DNA of 8,228 nucleotides from Candidatus Cloacimonadota bacterium (GCA_030628975.1 DAOVPZ010000044.1:1-8228), one strand, 5' to 3'; positions 1-6,416 are shown, counted from the stretch's first letter. Notes: a model not told the origin generated them from the letters alone. A program made the numbers and translations.

Positions 1-1
1 A

Positions 2-1051
2 GGTATTCAGACAGATGTCTTGTTTGGTACACTGCAACTGGCACCTAACCAAGAAAAAGGATTCACACCTTTTTCATCAAGATTTGATGAAGAGATCATT
101 CACTACGATGGCGAGCCTTATACTGCTATTGGTCTTACAGCAGGTGGTACCTATGAGGGGGCAATAAGACTAACTCCGGATGAACTCGGTCCTTATGATG
201 AGTGGGAACTCATATCGGCACTGTTTTATCATGCGGAGAGTGGGACACACTCCGGACAGGTAAAAATATATGGATCAGGTAATTCATCTGAACCCGGAGC
301 ATTGATTACATCTGAGCCTTACTCTGTGACCGGGCAGACCTGGTTAAGAACAGACCTCACAACACCCGTTACAATAGATGCTACACAGGATCTGTGGACA
401 TCAGTAGAGGTGACACATGATGCAGGTGAATATCCTCTGGGTGCAGATGCAGGACCAGAGGTCCAGGGTAAGGGTGACTTTCTTTATTGTCCAATGGGTA
501 TATGGAACGAACTTTATCTTATTGGTTTTGATTATAACTGGAATGTTCGTGCAATAGTAGCTCAACAATGGCTATCTGTTACACCTGAGTCTGGTACGGT
601 TCCTGCTGGTCAATCACTTGACATCATTGTGCACTTTGATACACACGGACTAACTCCTGATTCTACCTATACAACAAGTATTCTGATACACAATAATTCA
701 GCAGAGTCACCGGTGAATGTTCCTGTAACTATGCATATAGTTACAGGAGGTGTTGGTGACATCCCTACTGTTCTCTCCACCAAACTGAATTCTAATTTCC
801 CCAACCCATTTAGTCATTCAACTACAATTTCATTCAGTTTGAAGGAGAAATCCCCTGTTAATCTTTCTGTTTATAACATAAAAGGACAGTTAGTTGCCAC
901 ATTGGTTGATGAAGAGATGAATCCTGTACCAGATTACAAGATTATCTGGGATGGAAAGAGCGGTAACAAGAAACTGGCTAATGGTATCTACTTCTACAAA
1001 TTGGAGACCAAAAATAAGACATTCATCAAGAGGATGTTGCTGATGAGATGA
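2..1051 (+). CDS. Secreted protein with C-terminal type IX (Por) sorting domain, 5'-truncated
   Basis: The reading frame is open from the first complete codon to the TGA at 1049-1051, giving 349 visible residues. The true start is left of the window; the TTG at 20 is not a credible start because the frame continues upstream of it (GIQTDV precedes it). Three parts are visible. Residues ~31-187 form a beta-rich, jelly-roll-like region (IGLTAGGTYEGAIRL, then VKIYGSG) of the kind seen in surface proteins of Cloacimonadota and relatives. Residues ~190-247 form an Ig-like module (WLSVTPESGTVPAGQS to VPVTMHI). Residues ~260-349 are a FlgD-like/type A sorting domain with LNSNFPNPFS, SVYNIKGQLV, WDG, ANGIYFYKL and a basic end, FIKRMLLMR. 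In the Por system this domain directs export across the outer membrane. The catalytic or binding role is unknown because the N-terminal part is missing; peptidases and adhesins are both common with this tail. Its base composition is visibly less AT-rich than the genes to the right. Confidence 0.85.
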   Translation, partial: GIQTDVLFGTLQLAPNQEKGFTPFSSRFDEEIIHYDGEPYTAIGLTAGGTYEGAIRLTPDELGPYDEWELISALFYHAESGTHSGQVKIYGSGNSSEPGALITSEPYSVTGQTWLRTDLTTPVTIDATQDLWTSVEVTHDAGEYPLGADAGPEVQGKGDFLYCPMGIWNELYLIGFDYNWNVRAIVAQQWLSVTPESGTVPAGQSLDIIVHFDTHGLTPDSTYTTSILIHNNSAESPVNVPVTMHIVTGGVGDIPTVLSTKLNSNFPNPFSHSTTISFSLKEKSPVNLSVYNIKGQLVATLVDEEMNPVPDYKIIWDGKSGNKKLANGIYFYKLETKNKTFIKRMLLMR

Positions 1052-1074
1052 GCAAAATCAACCCTAAAAATATT

Positions 1075-1107
1075 AAGCCTGTTCGCAAGATAGCGGACAG
1101 GCTTTTC
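1075..1107. terminator. Rho-independent terminator, probably bidirectional
   Basis: A 12-bp stem (1075-1086 AAGCCTGTTCGC with 1093-1104 GCGGACAGGCTT, one G-T wobble) closes a 6-nt loop, AAGATA. On the + strand it is followed by TTTTCTAATATATTT and lies 23 nt after the stop of the secreted-protein gene. On the - strand the stem is followed by AATATTTTTAGGG, so it can also end the leftward por operon, which finishes at 1182. The convergent gene arrangement fits a shared terminator. The stem and tail are read directly; use in both directions is inferred. Confidence 0.85.
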
Positions 1108-1181
1108 TAATATATTTAATATGGGGGGAATTAAACTCTTTCCTAATCTACATCTGGATAAACTGCTTTTCCAAATTGAAA

Positions 1182-2057
1182 TTATGAAAGCTTCTTCAAT
1201 AATATCTCATAATCCTCATCAATTTTTTTCTGAATAAAAGCTATTTCATCGTCTTTAAGATGTTTGAATCTACCTTGATATTTGAAATATTCAGTTATTG
1301 GTTTTCTTTGTTTTACTTTTATATTTTGGGTATATTTTATTCCATCTTCAACTTCATAAATAGGAAATATATTTGTTTGTACTGCTAATTTAGCAAGTTT
1401 AACAGTATACTTCGGTTCTGCTTTCCATCCAGTTGGACAGGGTGCTAAAACATGTATTAATTTAAATCCTCTGGTTTCTTTAGCTTTTGTTAGTTTTTTT
1501 ATAAAATCCTCAGGATATCCGATAGATGCAGTAGTAGTATATGGCACACGGTGAGCAGCTATTATTTCCACCATATTTTTCTTTGGACCTCTTTTATAGT
1601 GCTTAACTGGTGTAGTTGTTGTCCATGCACCGTGAGGAGTTGCTGAACTTCGTTGAATTCCAGTATTCATATAGGCTTCATTATCATATACAATATAGGT
1701 GATATCATCATTTCTTTCTGCAGCACCGGAAATTGCTGCCATTCCAATGTCAAAAGTACCTCCATCACCTGCCCATGCTACAACATTAGTGGAAGTTTTA
1801 CCCAGAGCATCAAAACCTGCTTTTATACCAGATGCCATTATAGCAGCGGTTTCAAAAGCAGTATGAAAAAGTGGAACATTCACAGCGGTATAAGGAAAAG
1901 GACCGTCAATAACTGCCCAGCAGCATGCTGGAATTGTCAAAACTGTATTTCTGCCAAAAACCTTCAATCCGTACCTCATTGCCATAGTTGCACCACAACC
2001 CTGACAGGCAAGATGACCGGGCTTCATTATTTCTTGTTCTGGAATTGTTAATCTCAT
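1182..2057 (-). CDS. porB: Pyruvate:ferredoxin oxidoreductase, beta subunit
   Basis: The thiamine-diphosphate-binding subunit of the four-subunit enzyme that converts pyruvate + CoA to acetyl-CoA + CO2 while reducing ferredoxin in the cytoplasm. The 291 residues are full length for PorB. Cysteines in CQGC (C18, C21), PACC (C45/C46) and LAPCPTGW (C207) are the expected ligands of the proximal [4Fe-4S] cluster. GDGGTFDIG (97-105) and DNEAYMNTG (125-133) are the Mg-ThDP site. GIQRSSATPHGAWTTTTP (133-150) and YPEDFIKK are PorB signatures, and the QGRFKHLKDDEI stretch near the C-terminus resembles the PorB of Thermotoga as I recall it. The start ATG overlaps the porA stop (ATGA at 2057-2054), with an AGGAG at 2069-2065, 7 nt upstream. 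It is the last gene of porGDAB. A related 2-oxoacid (for example 2-oxoisovalerate) enzyme is possible but less likely, since the signatures are those of PorB. Confidence 0.95.
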   Translation of the reverse strand: MRLTIPEQEIMKPGHLACQGCGATMAMRYGLKVFGRNTVLTIPACCWAVIDGPFPYTAVNVPLFHTAFETAAIMASGIKAGFDALGKTSTNVVAWAGDGGTFDIGMAAISGAAERNDDITYIVYDNEAYMNTGIQRSSATPHGAWTTTTPVKHYKRGPKKNMVEIIAAHRVPYTTTASIGYPEDFIKKLTKAKETRGFKLIHVLAPCPTGWKAEPKYTVKLAKLAVQTNIFPIYEVEDGIKYTQNIKVKQRKPITEYFKYQGRFKHLKDDEIAFIQKKIDEDYEILLKKLS

Positions 2058-3202
2058 AATTTAACTCCTTTCCAGATTAAATCTTCTGGTTTATCACTCT
2101 TGAGTGTATCATCTGCAATCTCTTTAATGTTCTCGATTTTTACATCTCTTCCACCAATTCCTGCCAGATAACCCCAGACAGGAATATTCGTTTCATTATA
2201 AAGAGCGGATTTTAATTCCTGTGCGAAAATGCCATGATAACCGCAAGAAATATTACGGTCAATCACTGCAATTTTCTTGCAATTTTTTATCACATTAAGA
2301 ATATCTTGTTTAGGATATGGACGGATAATTCTTATTTTTAGATTACCAACTTTTTTCCCCTCCTCTCTTAGCTCATCAACAGCAACATTTGTTGTTTCTG
2401 CAATAGTTCCTGATGTAACCAAGATTAAATCTGCATCTTCACATCTGTATGGATGAATCAAATCATAATAACGACCTGTCAATTTCTCAAATTCTTTACC
2501 CTCTTTTTTGATTATGTTAATAGCTTGGTCCATTGCCTCTTGCATTTTGTATCGGAATTCGTAGTAATGTTCTTCACTTGTAAGTGCACCAAAAGAGCGC
2601 GGATCATTCACATCAAGTTTATATTCTGGATTATATGGTGGTAGGAATTTATCAACATCTTCAATTGGTGGCATATCTACCACTTCCATTGTATGTGATA
2701 AGAAGAATGCATCGAAAGAAATTAATGTTGGCAAAAGTACTTGTTCTCCTATTTTATAAGCTAGTACCGTTGAATCCAGAATATCTTGAGAACTGGAAGC
2801 GAATATGTGCATCAAACCAGTATCTCGTTGTGATAAACTATCATTCTGGTCAGCCCAAATGGACCATCCGGGAGCCATTGCACGATTAACATTTGTCAAT
2901 ACAATTGGCAAACGAGCCAGAGCTGCCCAGTGTAACATCTCATGCATTAATGCCAATCCCTGTGCACTTGTAGCAGTATATGCTCTCGCTCCAGCAGCAG
3001 AAGCACCAATACATCCAGACATTGCGGAATGTTCTGATTCCACTTTAATAAACTCTGCATCCAGTTCACCATCTGCTACAATCTCTGATAATTTTTCAAC
3101 AATTAAGGTCTGAGGGGTAATTGGATATGCAGCAATTACCTGAACTCTGGAAAGTTGTGCTCCCCAGGAAGCTGCATAGTTTCCCATCATTGTCATTTTC
3201 AT
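2054..3202 (-). CDS. porA: Pyruvate:ferredoxin oxidoreductase, alpha subunit
   Basis: Subunit of the same oxidoreductase that pairs with PorB to form the active site and carries the pyrimidine-binding and transketolase C-like domains. Numbered from the start chosen here (382 residues): YPITPQT at 26-32, the substrate/ThDP region VESEHSAMSG at 54-63, GASAAGARAYTATSAQGL at 66-83, NRAMAPGWSIW at 106-116, QRDTG at 125-129 and DAFFLSHTMEVV at 164-175, all PorA hallmarks. The C-terminal half holds a Rossmann-like domain (ADLILVTSGTIAET, then IRIIRPYPKQD). The frame is open 20 codons further up, but that part lies inside porD and has no family similarity. ATG 3202-3200 gives the 4-nt ATGA overlap with porD and has GGAGGG at 3211-3206. 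That spacing is tight (3-4 nt), so the second ATG, two codons on, is an alternative start. It ends in an ATGA overlap with porB. Confidence 0.95.
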   Translation of the reverse strand: MKMTMMGNYAASWGAQLSRVQVIAAYPITPQTLIVEKLSEIVADGELDAEFIKVESEHSAMSGCIGASAAGARAYTATSAQGLALMHEMLHWAALARLPIVLTNVNRAMAPGWSIWADQNDSLSQRDTGLMHIFASSSQDILDSTVLAYKIGEQVLLPTLISFDAFFLSHTMEVVDMPPIEDVDKFLPPYNPEYKLDVNDPRSFGALTSEEHYYEFRYKMQEAMDQAINIIKKEGKEFEKLTGRYYDLIHPYRCEDADLILVTSGTIAETTNVAVDELREEGKKVGNLKIRIIRPYPKQDILNVIKNCKKIAVIDRNISCGYHGIFAQELKSALYNETNIPVWGYLAGIGGRDVKIENIKEIADDTLKSDKPEDLIWKGVKL

Positions 3203-3504
3203 TTTCCCTCCACTTCTGTAATGATAGCATCCTTTGGACATTCTTCTGCACACAACATACAACCCTTACAATAATCATAATCGATAACAGGTCTTTCGTC
3301 AACAATAATGATGGCTGGTTCAGGACAGAATTTCCAACATATAAAGCAATCAATACATTTATCATAATCAATCACAGGACGTAGATTACGCCAACTTCCT
3401 GTTTTGTTCCAGGTCATAAGACCAAGAGAAGCAGCCATAGGAGGCATATCCTTTTCCCCGGTAATCTTAACCTCTTTACCATCAGTTCTAAATTTTATTG
3501 CCAT
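3199..3504 (-). CDS. porD: Pyruvate:ferredoxin oxidoreductase, delta subunit (2x[4Fe-4S] ferredoxin-like)
   Basis: Small electron-transfer subunit that moves electrons from the PorB cluster to external ferredoxin. Two bacterial-ferredoxin motifs are complete: CIDCFICWKFCPEP (C50, C53, C56, C60) and CKGCMLCAEECPKD (C79, C82, C85, C89), so two [4Fe-4S] clusters are expected. The preceding TGSWRNLRPVIDYDKC stretch is typical of PorD and distinguishes it from free ferredoxins. Its 101 residues are normal for the family. The ATG at 3504-3502 has AAGGA at 3516-3512, 7 nt upstream. The TGA stop overlaps the porA start by 4 nt, implying translational coupling. The gap to porG on its 5' side is unusually long for this operon and is filled by a palindromic repeat. 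Confidence 0.95.
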   Translation of the reverse strand: MAIKFRTDGKEVKITGEKDMPPMAASLGLMTWNKTGSWRNLRPVIDYDKCIDCFICWKFCPEPAIIIVDERPVIDYDYCKGCMLCAEECPKDAIITEVEGK

Positions 3505-3533
3505 TTTGACTTCCTTTCTTATAATTTATTTAT

Positions 3534-3615
3534 TAACCGCGAATTTACGCAAAAGGACGCGAATAATTGATAAAAATCTAAATTATTAGCGAATATTAGC
3601 GTCTATTAGCGGTTA
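3534..3615. repeat. Imperfect palindromic intergenic element between porG and porD
   Basis: Two arms, 3534-3568 (TAACCGCGAATTTACGC...) and 3581-3615 (...GTCTATTAGCGGTTA), are inverted copies around a 12-nt AT-rich loop. By hand alignment 26 of 35 positions pair, with the best matches at the outer ends (TAACCGC/GCGGTTA) and next to the loop (AATAATT/AATTATT). Both arms carry a GCG/CGC core about every 10 bp; the right arm reads ATTAGCG three times in 30 bp. It lies in the 123-nt gap between the porG stop and porD start and encodes nothing. No U-run follows it on the transcribed strand, so it is not a classical terminator. I recall similar CGCGAAT/ACGC-type hairpin repeats scattered between genes in environmental bacterial genomes, but that is memory, not a search. 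A folded mRNA element or a dispersed palindromic repeat are both possible. Confidence 0.7.
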
Positions 3616-3627
3616 TTTTTCCATAAG

Positions 3628-4176
3628 CTATTTGTGAATATAATTATAGGCTTGGCGTGCAGCTTTTTTGTTTTCTTCTTTCATTCTTGGGATAGCAGAA
3701 TCAATTCCCTTTTCAACAGCATCCATTTCAACCAAACCAGTAATTTTTGCAAAAGCGCCTACAATGGCAGTATTTACAATTGGAGCTGCTCGTGAACCAA
3801 GATTATTTTCAATTGCTATTTTGGTAGCATCAATTGTATGGATTTCATAATCTGCTCCGAAATCGTAATCCTCTGGTTTTTTATCAGAATTGATTAATAT
3901 CCAACCCCCTTTTTTCAGTCCCTTGGTGACATCAACAACTTCAATTAAAGTCGGGTCTAACACAATTACACCATCTGGATAGTAGATTTGAGAACGAATC
4001 TGCACTGGTTTGTCATCAATTCTTGTGAATGCTTCTACGGGTGCTCCCCTTCTTTCAACACCAAATCTTGGAAAGGCTTGAACATATTTGCCACCCTGAA
4101 ATGCCGCTTCAGCCAAGACCATTGAAGCTTTTACAGCTCCCTGACCTCCACGACCATGCATACGGATTTCTATCAT
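3628..4176 (-). CDS. porG: Pyruvate:ferredoxin oxidoreductase, gamma subunit
   Basis: First gene of the leftward por operon. The gamma subunit forms the PFOR domain III-like part of the complex and contributes to CoA access. The 182 residues match the family's usual size. MHGRGGQGAVKAS (6-18) is the glycine-rich family signature, and FGVERRGAPVEAFTRID (38-54) is the second conserved block. VLDPTLIEVVDVTKGLKKGGWILIN and NTAIVGAFAKITGLV follow in the normal order. The ATG at 4176-4174 has AGGAG at 4186-4182, 5 nt upstream. The stop is TAG at 3630-3628. The order porG-porD-porA-porB is the same as I recall for Thermotoga. porG does not overlap its neighbour as the other three do: 123 nt with a palindromic repeat lie between it and porD. 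Confidence 0.95.
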   Translation of the reverse strand: MIEIRMHGRGGQGAVKASMVLAEAAFQGGKYVQAFPRFGVERRGAPVEAFTRIDDKPVQIRSQIYYPDGVIVLDPTLIEVVDVTKGLKKGGWILINSDKKPEDYDFGADYEIHTIDATKIAIENNLGSRAAPIVNTAIVGAFAKITGLVEMDAVEKGIDSAIPRMKEENKKAARQAYNYIHK

Positions 4177-4233
4177 ATCTTCTCCTAAATTTTTCTAAAG
4201 TGTTAACCTCTTTGGATATTTGTAAGTTGTCAA

Positions 4234-4261
4234 ATAATACCAAAAACAATTCTTTTGAAAA
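4234..4261 (-). promoter_or_regulatory. Candidate promoter of the por operon
   Basis: On the - strand an extended -10, TGG-TATTAT (TATTAT at 4239-4234), is preceded by TTTTCA at 4261-4256 with a 16-nt spacer (4 of 6 match to TTGACA). It would give a leader of about 50 nt before porG. The region is very AT-rich, so chance matches are expected. It is offered as the best candidate and not as an identified promoter. Confidence 0.3.
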
Positions 4262-4324
4262 AATATATGTAATAAATTCAAGAATAATAAGAAATTGAAA
4301 ATTTTAGGAAGTGTTAAATGAACT

Positions 4325-4374
4325 TTCATTTATTTAATTACCCTATTTTAGGTTGCAACATTCATCTATTTAAT
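4325..4374. repeat. 14-bp direct repeat pair in the divergent promoter region
   Basis: TTCATTTATTTAAT (4325-4338) recurs as TTCATCTATTTAAT (4361-4374), 13 of 14 identical, with starts 36 bp apart. The segment between them is the least AT-rich part of this intergenic region (CCCTATTTTAGGTTGCAAC). Both copies lie just upstream of the candidate promoter for the + strand operon, so they could be binding sites for a regulator. They could also be chance in AT-rich DNA. A shorter pair, AAGTGTTAA at 4198-4206 and 4309-4317, is also present. Confidence 0.35.
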
Positions 4375-4383
4375 AAAAATTCT

Positions 4384-4402
4384 TTGTCAATAATTTTGAC
4401 AA
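4384..4402. promoter_or_regulatory. Palindrome TTGTCAA-N5-TTGACAA, possible operator
   Basis: Perfect 7-bp inverted repeat (4384-4390 and 4396-4402) separated by TAATT. The right arm contains a consensus -35 hexamer TTGACA reading right (4396-4401), and the left arm gives the same hexamer reading left. It could therefore be two back-to-back -35 elements or a dimer-binding operator over the -35 of the + strand operon. No good -10 follows on the left-reading side at normal spacing (best TAGATG), which favours an operator or chance over a true divergent promoter. Confidence 0.4.
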
Positions 4403-4423
4403 ATATTTTATATGTTTGATTAT
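4396..4423 (+). promoter_or_regulatory. Candidate promoter of the deacetylase-uppP-scpB operon
   Basis: TTGACA (4396-4401), a 16-nt spacer, then GATTAT (4418-4423, 4 of 6 to TATAAT), followed by the ATG at 4453, would give a leader of roughly 20-25 nt. The -35 is a full consensus match. An alternative reading in the Bacteroidota style is TATGTTTG at 4411-4418, an exact match to TAnnTTTG. Its upstream TTTG at 4383-4386 is 24 nt away, longer than usual. Only one of the two readings can be right. Confidence 0.45.
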
Positions 4424-4452
4424 TACGAATATAAAATTTGAAAAGAGAAATT

Positions 4453-5619
4453 ATGGTAAATAGAACAAGAAGAAAGTATAAAAAAAAATCCAAAAAGAAA
4501 AGAAAAAAAAATAAAACCTCATTTAAAATATTTCTAATAACTGCTTCAATTGTAATTATTGCTTTTTTTATATGGCAACTAATAATCACAACCTCTCAAT
4601 CCAAAAAGAAAAAAGAGGTTGAAGAAATCATAAAATCTCCAGTTGAATCTGCAATAAACTATGCTCTTCAAAGGTTAGAAATTCCTGATGATTTTATTAA
4701 AACACATAAAAAAGGAAACACTATTACAAAAGAAATTATTATTGATTCTAATCAATTGAGCATAACTATTGCAAATATATTCATAACCGATAAAATCGAA
4801 GAAGCTGGAGTTCAAGTTATAACTGTTCAGGAAAGTAATGATGGAAACTCGATTGAAATGAAATTATATGACCCAAAAGAAAAAAGATATTTTATTTTAA
4901 AAATAAAAAATGATTTAAATAATTTATATGAAAATATAACAAAATTATCAATTATAATTGATGATTTCGGAAACTTCTCTGGTGAAAAATTACAAGAATT
5001 TCTCGCACTTGATAAGAATATAAATTTCTCAGTATTGCCAGAACTTTTTTATAGTCAAGAAGTTATGCAAAAAGCCTATAATCAGGGACGAGAAACAATG
5101 ATTCATATGCCAATGGAACCCATTAGTTATCCTCAAAATGATCCTGGCAAAAATGCTATTTTGGTAAATCTATCAGAAAAGGAAATCAAAAAGAGAGTGA
5201 AAAAATATATCAAGAATTTACCTCTATGTATTGGTGCTAATAATCATATGGGATCTCTTGCTATGCAACATAAAAATGTTCTGATTCCTATAATGGATAT
5301 TCTAAAAGAAAAGGGATTATTTTTTGTTGACAGTAGAACTACTCCTAAAACAGTTGGATATGAATTAGCCAGAGAAATGGATATTAATACTTATATGATA
5401 GATTTCTTCTTGGATACGGGAACCTTTCCCGATAGGGTATCAGCAAAGACAAATAGATTGTTAGAACTTTCAAAATCACAAAATGAAATCGTTGTTATAA
5501 GCCATTGCAACACAAAAAGTCTGGAAGAACTAAAACAAATCCTCAAAAACATTGAAGACAAAAATTTTAAACTTGTGCCTATTTCTGAAATTGTCTTGCC
5601 AAAGGAATATATATTGTGA
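4453..5619 (+). CDS. Divergent polysaccharide deacetylase family protein (YibQ type)
   Basis: Belongs to the YibQ/divergent polysaccharide deacetylase family, with a NodB-like fold. It presumably acts on a glycan outside the cytoplasmic membrane, but the substrate is not established for the family. From the ATG at 4453 it has 388 residues. A very basic N-terminus (~3-24, Lys/Arg-rich) precedes one membrane segment (~26-45), giving an N-in anchor with the rest outside. Residues ~60-160 are a variable domain. The catalytic-type domain runs ~164-383 with IIIDDFG (167-173), HMPMEP (218-223), GANNHMGS (261-268), DSRTT (293-297), FFLDT and VISHC (348-352), which are the family's metal and active-site blocks. 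The frame is open five codons upstream to a TTG at 4438, but the ATG is preferred: it lies just after AAAGAG. The N-terminus is encoded by two A9 runs (4480-4488, 4503-4511). The stop overlaps the uppP start (GTGA). Confidence 0.88.
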   Translation: MVNRTRRKYKKKSKKKRKKNKTSFKIFLITASIVIIAFFIWQLIITTSQSKKKKEVEEIIKSPVESAINYALQRLEIPDDFIKTHKKGNTITKEIIIDSNQLSITIANIFITDKIEEAGVQVITVQESNDGNSIEMKLYDPKEKRYFILKIKNDLNNLYENITKLSIIIDDFGNFSGEKLQEFLALDKNINFSVLPELFYSQEVMQKAYNQGRETMIHMPMEPISYPQNDPGKNAILVNLSEKEIKKRVKKYIKNLPLCIGANNHMGSLAMQHKNVLIPIMDILKEKGLFFVDSRTTPKTVGYELAREMDINTYMIDFFLDTGTFPDRVSAKTNRLLELSKSQNEIVVISHCNTKSLEELKQILKNIEDKNFKLVPISEIVLPKEYIL

Positions 5620-6416
5620 ACTTATTAAATTCCATTATTTTAGGAATAATTCAAGGCTTAACAGAATTCCTTCCTGTAAGTAGTTCAGGACATCTAGTCA
5701 TATTTCAAAAACTATTAAATTTTAATGAACCTGGGATAGTTTTTGAGATTACAGTTCATATTGCTACACTTCTGGCTGTTATTATTTACTTCAGGAAGGA
5801 TATTGTAAAACTTATTATTGCTCTCTTTAATTGGAAAAAGAATAGGTCCAAAGAAATCAAATTCTATCAACAACTCCTACTCTTTTTGATAATAGCTTCT
5901 TTGGTTACAGCAGTTATCGGGTTCACTTTCAAGGACATTCTGGAATCCTTTTTTGATAACCTATTTTTAGTAGGCGTAATGCTCCTTGTCACAGGATTGA
6001 TATTATTTATTTCTGATAAGATAAAAAATGATAAAAGAGATAAATTGAATATACCCGCATCAATCCTTATTGGTTTCGCACAAAGCATTGCAATCATTCC
6101 AGGCATTTCACGTTCGGGTTCAACAATTACAACAGGTATTTTTTTAGGTCTGAGAAGAGAACTTGCAACAAAATTTTCTTTCTTACTTTCAATACCTGCA
6201 ATATTAGGAACAGGGCTTTTGAAATTTAAAGAATTTAATCAAGTTGCACACTCAGATGGTTTAGGATTCTCTTATTTAATAGCAGGAATCACTGCAGCAA
6301 TAGTAGGTTATTTTTCCATTGCAATTTTAATAAAACTAATTAAAAAAGCCAGATTGTTCTACTTTTCTATCTATTGCTGGATAGTTGGGTTGGTAACAAT
6401 ATTCGTGATGTTGTAA
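5616..6416 (+). CDS. uppP: Undecaprenyl-diphosphatase (UppP/BacA)
   Basis: Integral membrane enzyme that dephosphorylates undecaprenyl diphosphate to undecaprenyl phosphate, recycling the lipid carrier used for peptidoglycan and other envelope glycans; overexpression of the family gives bacitracin resistance. The 266 residues are standard length. Both active-site signatures are intact: QGLTEFLPVSSSGHL (13-27, with E17 and H26) and IIPGISRSGSTITTG (160-174, with R166, S167 and S169), and H48 lies in VHIATL. About seven to eight hydrophobic segments are visible. The start is GTG at 5616, whose GTGA overlaps the TGA stop of the deacetylase gene. AAAGGA at 5601-5606 lies 9 nt upstream. No ATG near the N-terminal signature offers a better start. 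It abuts scpB directly at its 3' end, so it sits in the middle of a three-gene operon. Confidence 0.96.
   Translation: MNLLNSIILGIIQGLTEFLPVSSSGHLVIFQKLLNFNEPGIVFEITVHIATLLAVIIYFRKDIVKLIIALFNWKKNRSKEIKFYQQLLLFLIIASLVTAVIGFTFKDILESFFDNLFLVGVMLLVTGLILFISDKIKNDKRDKLNIPASILIGFAQSIAIIPGISRSGSTITTGIFLGLRRELATKFSFLLSIPAILGTGLLKFKEFNQVAHSDGLGFSYLIAGITAAIVGYFSIAILIKLIKKARLFYFSIYCWIVGLVTIFVML

Noticed and set aside
20..1051. TTG at 20 as the start of the secreted-protein gene
   Set aside because: The frame is open upstream to the window edge, no ribosome binding site precedes the TTG, and the fragment begins mid-domain. The gene is 5'-truncated.
1653..2051. 132-codon open frame on the + strand
   Set aside because: It is antisense to porB, has a low-complexity Ser/Cys/His-rich translation without recognisable domains, and porB is certain.
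3203..3262. 20-codon N-terminal extension of PorA (start at 3262)
   Set aside because: It lies wholly within porD, has no PorA similarity, and the ATG at 3202 has a GGAGGG site and the same 4-nt ATGA overlap seen at porA/porB.
2453..3384. Several 60-100 codon frames on both strands across porA and porD
   Set aside because: They overlap the conserved porA and porD genes in other frames and show no family features.
3581..3614. Short CRISPR-like or tandem-repeat array from three ATTAGCG units
   Set aside because: Units are only 10 bp apart with no spacers; they are part of the palindromic element.
3534..3615. Rho-independent terminator after porG
   Set aside because: The pairing is imperfect and AT-rich, and no U-run follows on the transcribed strand (the following sequence is AATAAATAAATT).
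4029..4298. 89-codon + strand frame over the porG start and upstream region
   Set aside because: Antisense to porG, and the translation is unremarkable.
4362..4589. 75-codon hydrophobic frame on the - strand
   Set aside because: It is the complement of the Lys-rich A-tracts and membrane segment of the deacetylase gene (poly-A read as poly-Phe); a shadow.
5867..6106. 79-codon - strand frame
   Set aside because: Antisense to uppP, which is certain; no features of its own.
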